Assembly: GCF_036320965.1 (NCBI RefSeq)
Contig: NC_092225.1
Location: forward strand, 78,981,113 to 79,045,112
Reading direction: 5' to 3'
DNA: 64,000 nucleotides
Origin: Panulirus ornatus
Lineage: Eukaryota; Arthropoda; Malacostraca; Decapoda; Palinuridae
Below the pieces are notes generated by a model. The model ran no database searches. It was not told the DNA's origin and saw only the letters and a program-made list of their open reading frames with translations. Shown piece after piece: positions 61,581 through 64,000 of this stretch. The first letter of the stretch is position 1. Each line of letters begins with the position of its first letter. The translations under genes and the position numbers were made by a program.

Positions 61581-64000
61581 GAGTGTTCAGTGTTGTAAAT
61601 TGAAATGGTGAAGAGCTTGTGGATTTGTCAGCTGAAAAGAGACTGGTCATTGGGAATATCTGGTTTAAAAAGATATGTATACATATGTATATATAACGCC
61701 AGAGGGCGTTGCTGGATTATGCGTTAATTGATAGGCGTGTACAAGAGACTTTTGGATGTCAATGTGCTGAAAGGGGCAGCTGGAGGGATGTCTGATCACT
61801 ATCTTAAGGAGGCGAAGGTGAAGATTTGTAGAGGCTTTCAGAAAAGAAGAGAATTTTGGTGAGGAGAGAGTGGTGAGAATAAGTGAGCTTGGAAAGGAGA
61901 CTTGTGTCAGGAAATATCAGGAGAGCTTGAGCGCAGAATGGCAAGAGTTGACAGCAAATGACGTAAGGGGAGTGGGGGAAGAATGGGATGTATTTAGGGA
62001 AGCAGTGATGGCTTGCGCAAAAGATACATGTGGCATGAGAAAGGTGGGAGGTGGGCAGATTAGAAAGGGTAGCGAGTGGTAAGATGAAGAAGTAAGATTG
62101 TTGGTGAAAGAGAAGAGAGGCGTTTGGACGATTTTTGCAGGAAAGTAATGGAAATGACTGGGAAAGGTATTAAAGAAATTGGCAGGAGGTCAAGAGAATG
62201 GTGCAAGAGGTGAAAAAGAGAGCAAATGAGAATTGGGGTGAGACAGTATAATTAAATTTTAGGGAGGATAAAAAGATCTTTTGGAAGGAGGTAAATAAAG
62301 TGCGTAAGACAAAGAGAACCAATGGGAACATCGGTGAAGGGGGCAAACGGGGAGGTAATAACAAGTAGTGATGAAGTGAGGAGATGGAGTGAGTATTTTC
62401 AAGGTTTATTGGATGTGTTTGATGATAGAGTGGCAGATATAGGGTGTTTTGGTCGAGGTGGAAAGTAGAGTGAGAGGATCAGGGAGAATGGTTTGGTGAA
62501 CAGAGAAGAGGTAGTGAAAGCTTTGCTGAAGATGAAAGACGGCAAGTTGGCGGGATTGGATGGTATTGCAGTGGAATTTATTTAAAAAAAAAAAAGGGGG
62601 GGGGGTGACTGTGTTGTTGACTGGTTGGTAAAAATATTCAAAAGGGATCATGGTGAAAAGCCTGAGGATTGGAGGAATACATGCATAGTACCAATGTACA
62701 AAAGCAAAGGGGATAAAGGTGAGTGTTCAAATCAAAGAGGTATAAGTTTGTTGAGTATTCCTGGGAAATCATATGGGATGGTATTGATAGCGGGGGTAAA
62801 AACATGTACAGAGCATCAGACTGAGGAAGAGCAGTGTGGTTTCAGAAGTGGAAGAGGATGTGTGGATCAGGTGTTTGCTTTGTAGAATGTATGTGAGAAA
62901 TACTTAAAAGAACAGATGAATTTGTACAAAGCATTTATGGAACTATAGAAGGCATACGATAGCTTGGATAAAGATGCTTTGTGGAAGGTTTTAAGAGTAT
63001 AAGGTGTGGGAGGTAAGTTGCTAGAAGCAGTGAAAAGTTTTTACCGAGGATGTAAGGCATGGGTACGAGTAGGAAAAGAGGAAAGTAAATGGTTCCTAGT
63101 AAATGTCGGTTTGCGGCAGGGGTGTGTGATGTCGCCATGGTTGTTTAATTTGTTTATGGATGGGGTTGTTTGGGAGATGAATGCGAGATTTTGGAAAGAG
63201 GGGCAAGTATGCAGTCTGTTGCCAATTAGAGGGCATGGAAAGCGAGTCAGTTGTTCGCTGATGATACAGCGCTGGTGGCTGATTCGGGTGAGAAACTGCA
63301 GAAGTTGGTGACTGAGTTTGTTTAAGAGTGTGAAAGAACAAAGTTGAGAGTAAATGAGAATAAGAACAAGGTTATTAGGTACAGTAGGGTTGAGAGAAAA
63401 GTTAACTGGGATATAAGTTTGAAAGGAGAAAAACTGGAGGAACTGAAGCGCTTCAGATATCTGAGAGTGGACTTAGCAGCTGACGGAACCATACAAGCGG
63501 AAGTGAGTCACACGGTGGGGGAGGAGGTAAATGCTCTGGGAGCGTTGAAAAATGTGTGGAAGGCGAGAACATTATCTCGGAGAGCAAAAATGGGTATGTT
63601 TGAAGGAATAGTGGTTTCAACACTGTGAAATAGTTGTGAGGTATGGGCCATAGATAGGGTTGTGCGAAGGGTGGATGTGTTGGAAATAAGATTTTTGAGG
63701 GCTATATGTGGTGTGATGTGGTTTGATCGAGTAAGCAATGAAAGGGTCAAAGAGATGTGTGGTAATAAAAAGTGTGTGATTGACAGAGCAGAAGAGGATA
63801 TGTTGAAATAGTTTGGACACATGGAGAATGAGTTAGGAAAGATTGACAAAGAGGATATATGTGTCAGAGGTGGAGGGAAGAAGAAGCGGGAGACCAACTG
63901 GAGGTGGAAGGATGGAGTGAAAATGTTTTTGAGCGATCGGGGACTGAACATACAGGAGGGTGAAAGGCGTGCAAGGAATACAGTGAATTGGAACGACGTG
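61581..64000 (+). pseudogene. RTE-clade LINE copy 17: endonuclease to C-terminus, decayed, runs off the window
   Basis: Plus strand from the endonuclease (GVFSVVN equivalent) to beyond the C-terminal KVFLSDRGLN equivalent at 63950. Open blocks: 61870-62082 (SELGKETCVRKYQESLSAEW), 62625-62885 (PEDWRNTCIVPMYKSKGDKG, CGFRSGRGCVDQ), 63006-63311 (GLRQGCVMSPW) and 63344-63628 (KVIRYSRVERKVNW, ADGTIQAEVSH). The FADD region (63240-63290) and the DLEKAYD box (62930-62960, with stops) are frame-broken. Many substitutions indicate an older subfamily like copies 12 and 16. Confidence 0.9.

Overview
This window is animal nuclear DNA. The evidence points to an arthropod with a repeat-rich genome, and a decapod crustacean fits best. 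Nothing bacterial or viral is visible. The organism call is an inference from long (TA)n, (CT)n and (CA)n tracts, abundant RTE-type LINEs, Penelope-like elements and a split host gene; the sequence does not name a species.

Host gene: the only host coding sequence I can support is two minus-strand exons of ecdysoneless (ecd/SGT1 family), at 19599-19777 and 9714-9855. Both have good splice sites, and joining them keeps the reading frame across a conserved glycine codon. The intron between them is about 9.7 kb and is packed with LINE copies. The remaining ecd exons were not found.

Layout. 1-8.5 kb: head-to-head, tandem and nested copies of one RTE-clade LINE, short SINE-like derivatives (called family C here) and (TA)n tracts. 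It includes the longest open element ORF, 6066-8525 minus, 819 aa. 8.5-10.9 kb: mostly single-copy sequence plus the ecd exon. 10.9-12.1 kb: old LINE relics. 12.1-18.8 kb: a second RTE cluster, including a copy whose 5' half is inverted in the pattern expected of twin priming. 18.8-30.3 kb: mostly single-copy DNA with the second ecd exon and three minisatellites (28, 24 and 38 bp units). 30.3-38.6 kb: RTE tails, a decayed CR1/Jockey-like LINE (33.3-35.66 kb) and another RTE copy. 38.6-52.6 kb: single-copy DNA interrupted by mosaics of family C and a hammerhead-bearing repeat (called family B here). 52.6-64 kb: more RTE copies and a 0.9 kb inverted pair of Penelope-like 3' ends.

Most interesting: at least eight hammerhead-ribozyme-like motifs in two sequence families. 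Three family-B copies (18502-18542 plus, 47697-47737 minus, 49015-49055 plus) keep the whole core with paired helices I and III, and a fourth (46210-46250 plus) has only a G-U change in helix II. All carry one extra U after CUGAUGA. Family A copies sit downstream of a GIY-YIG-like C-terminus in the inverted Penelope-like pair. Family C appears to share both its 5' end and its 3' stem-loop with the RTE element, so it looks like a parasite made from that LINE. Nearly every junction abuts a (TA)n tract, which suggests that these elements both create and target TA repeats.
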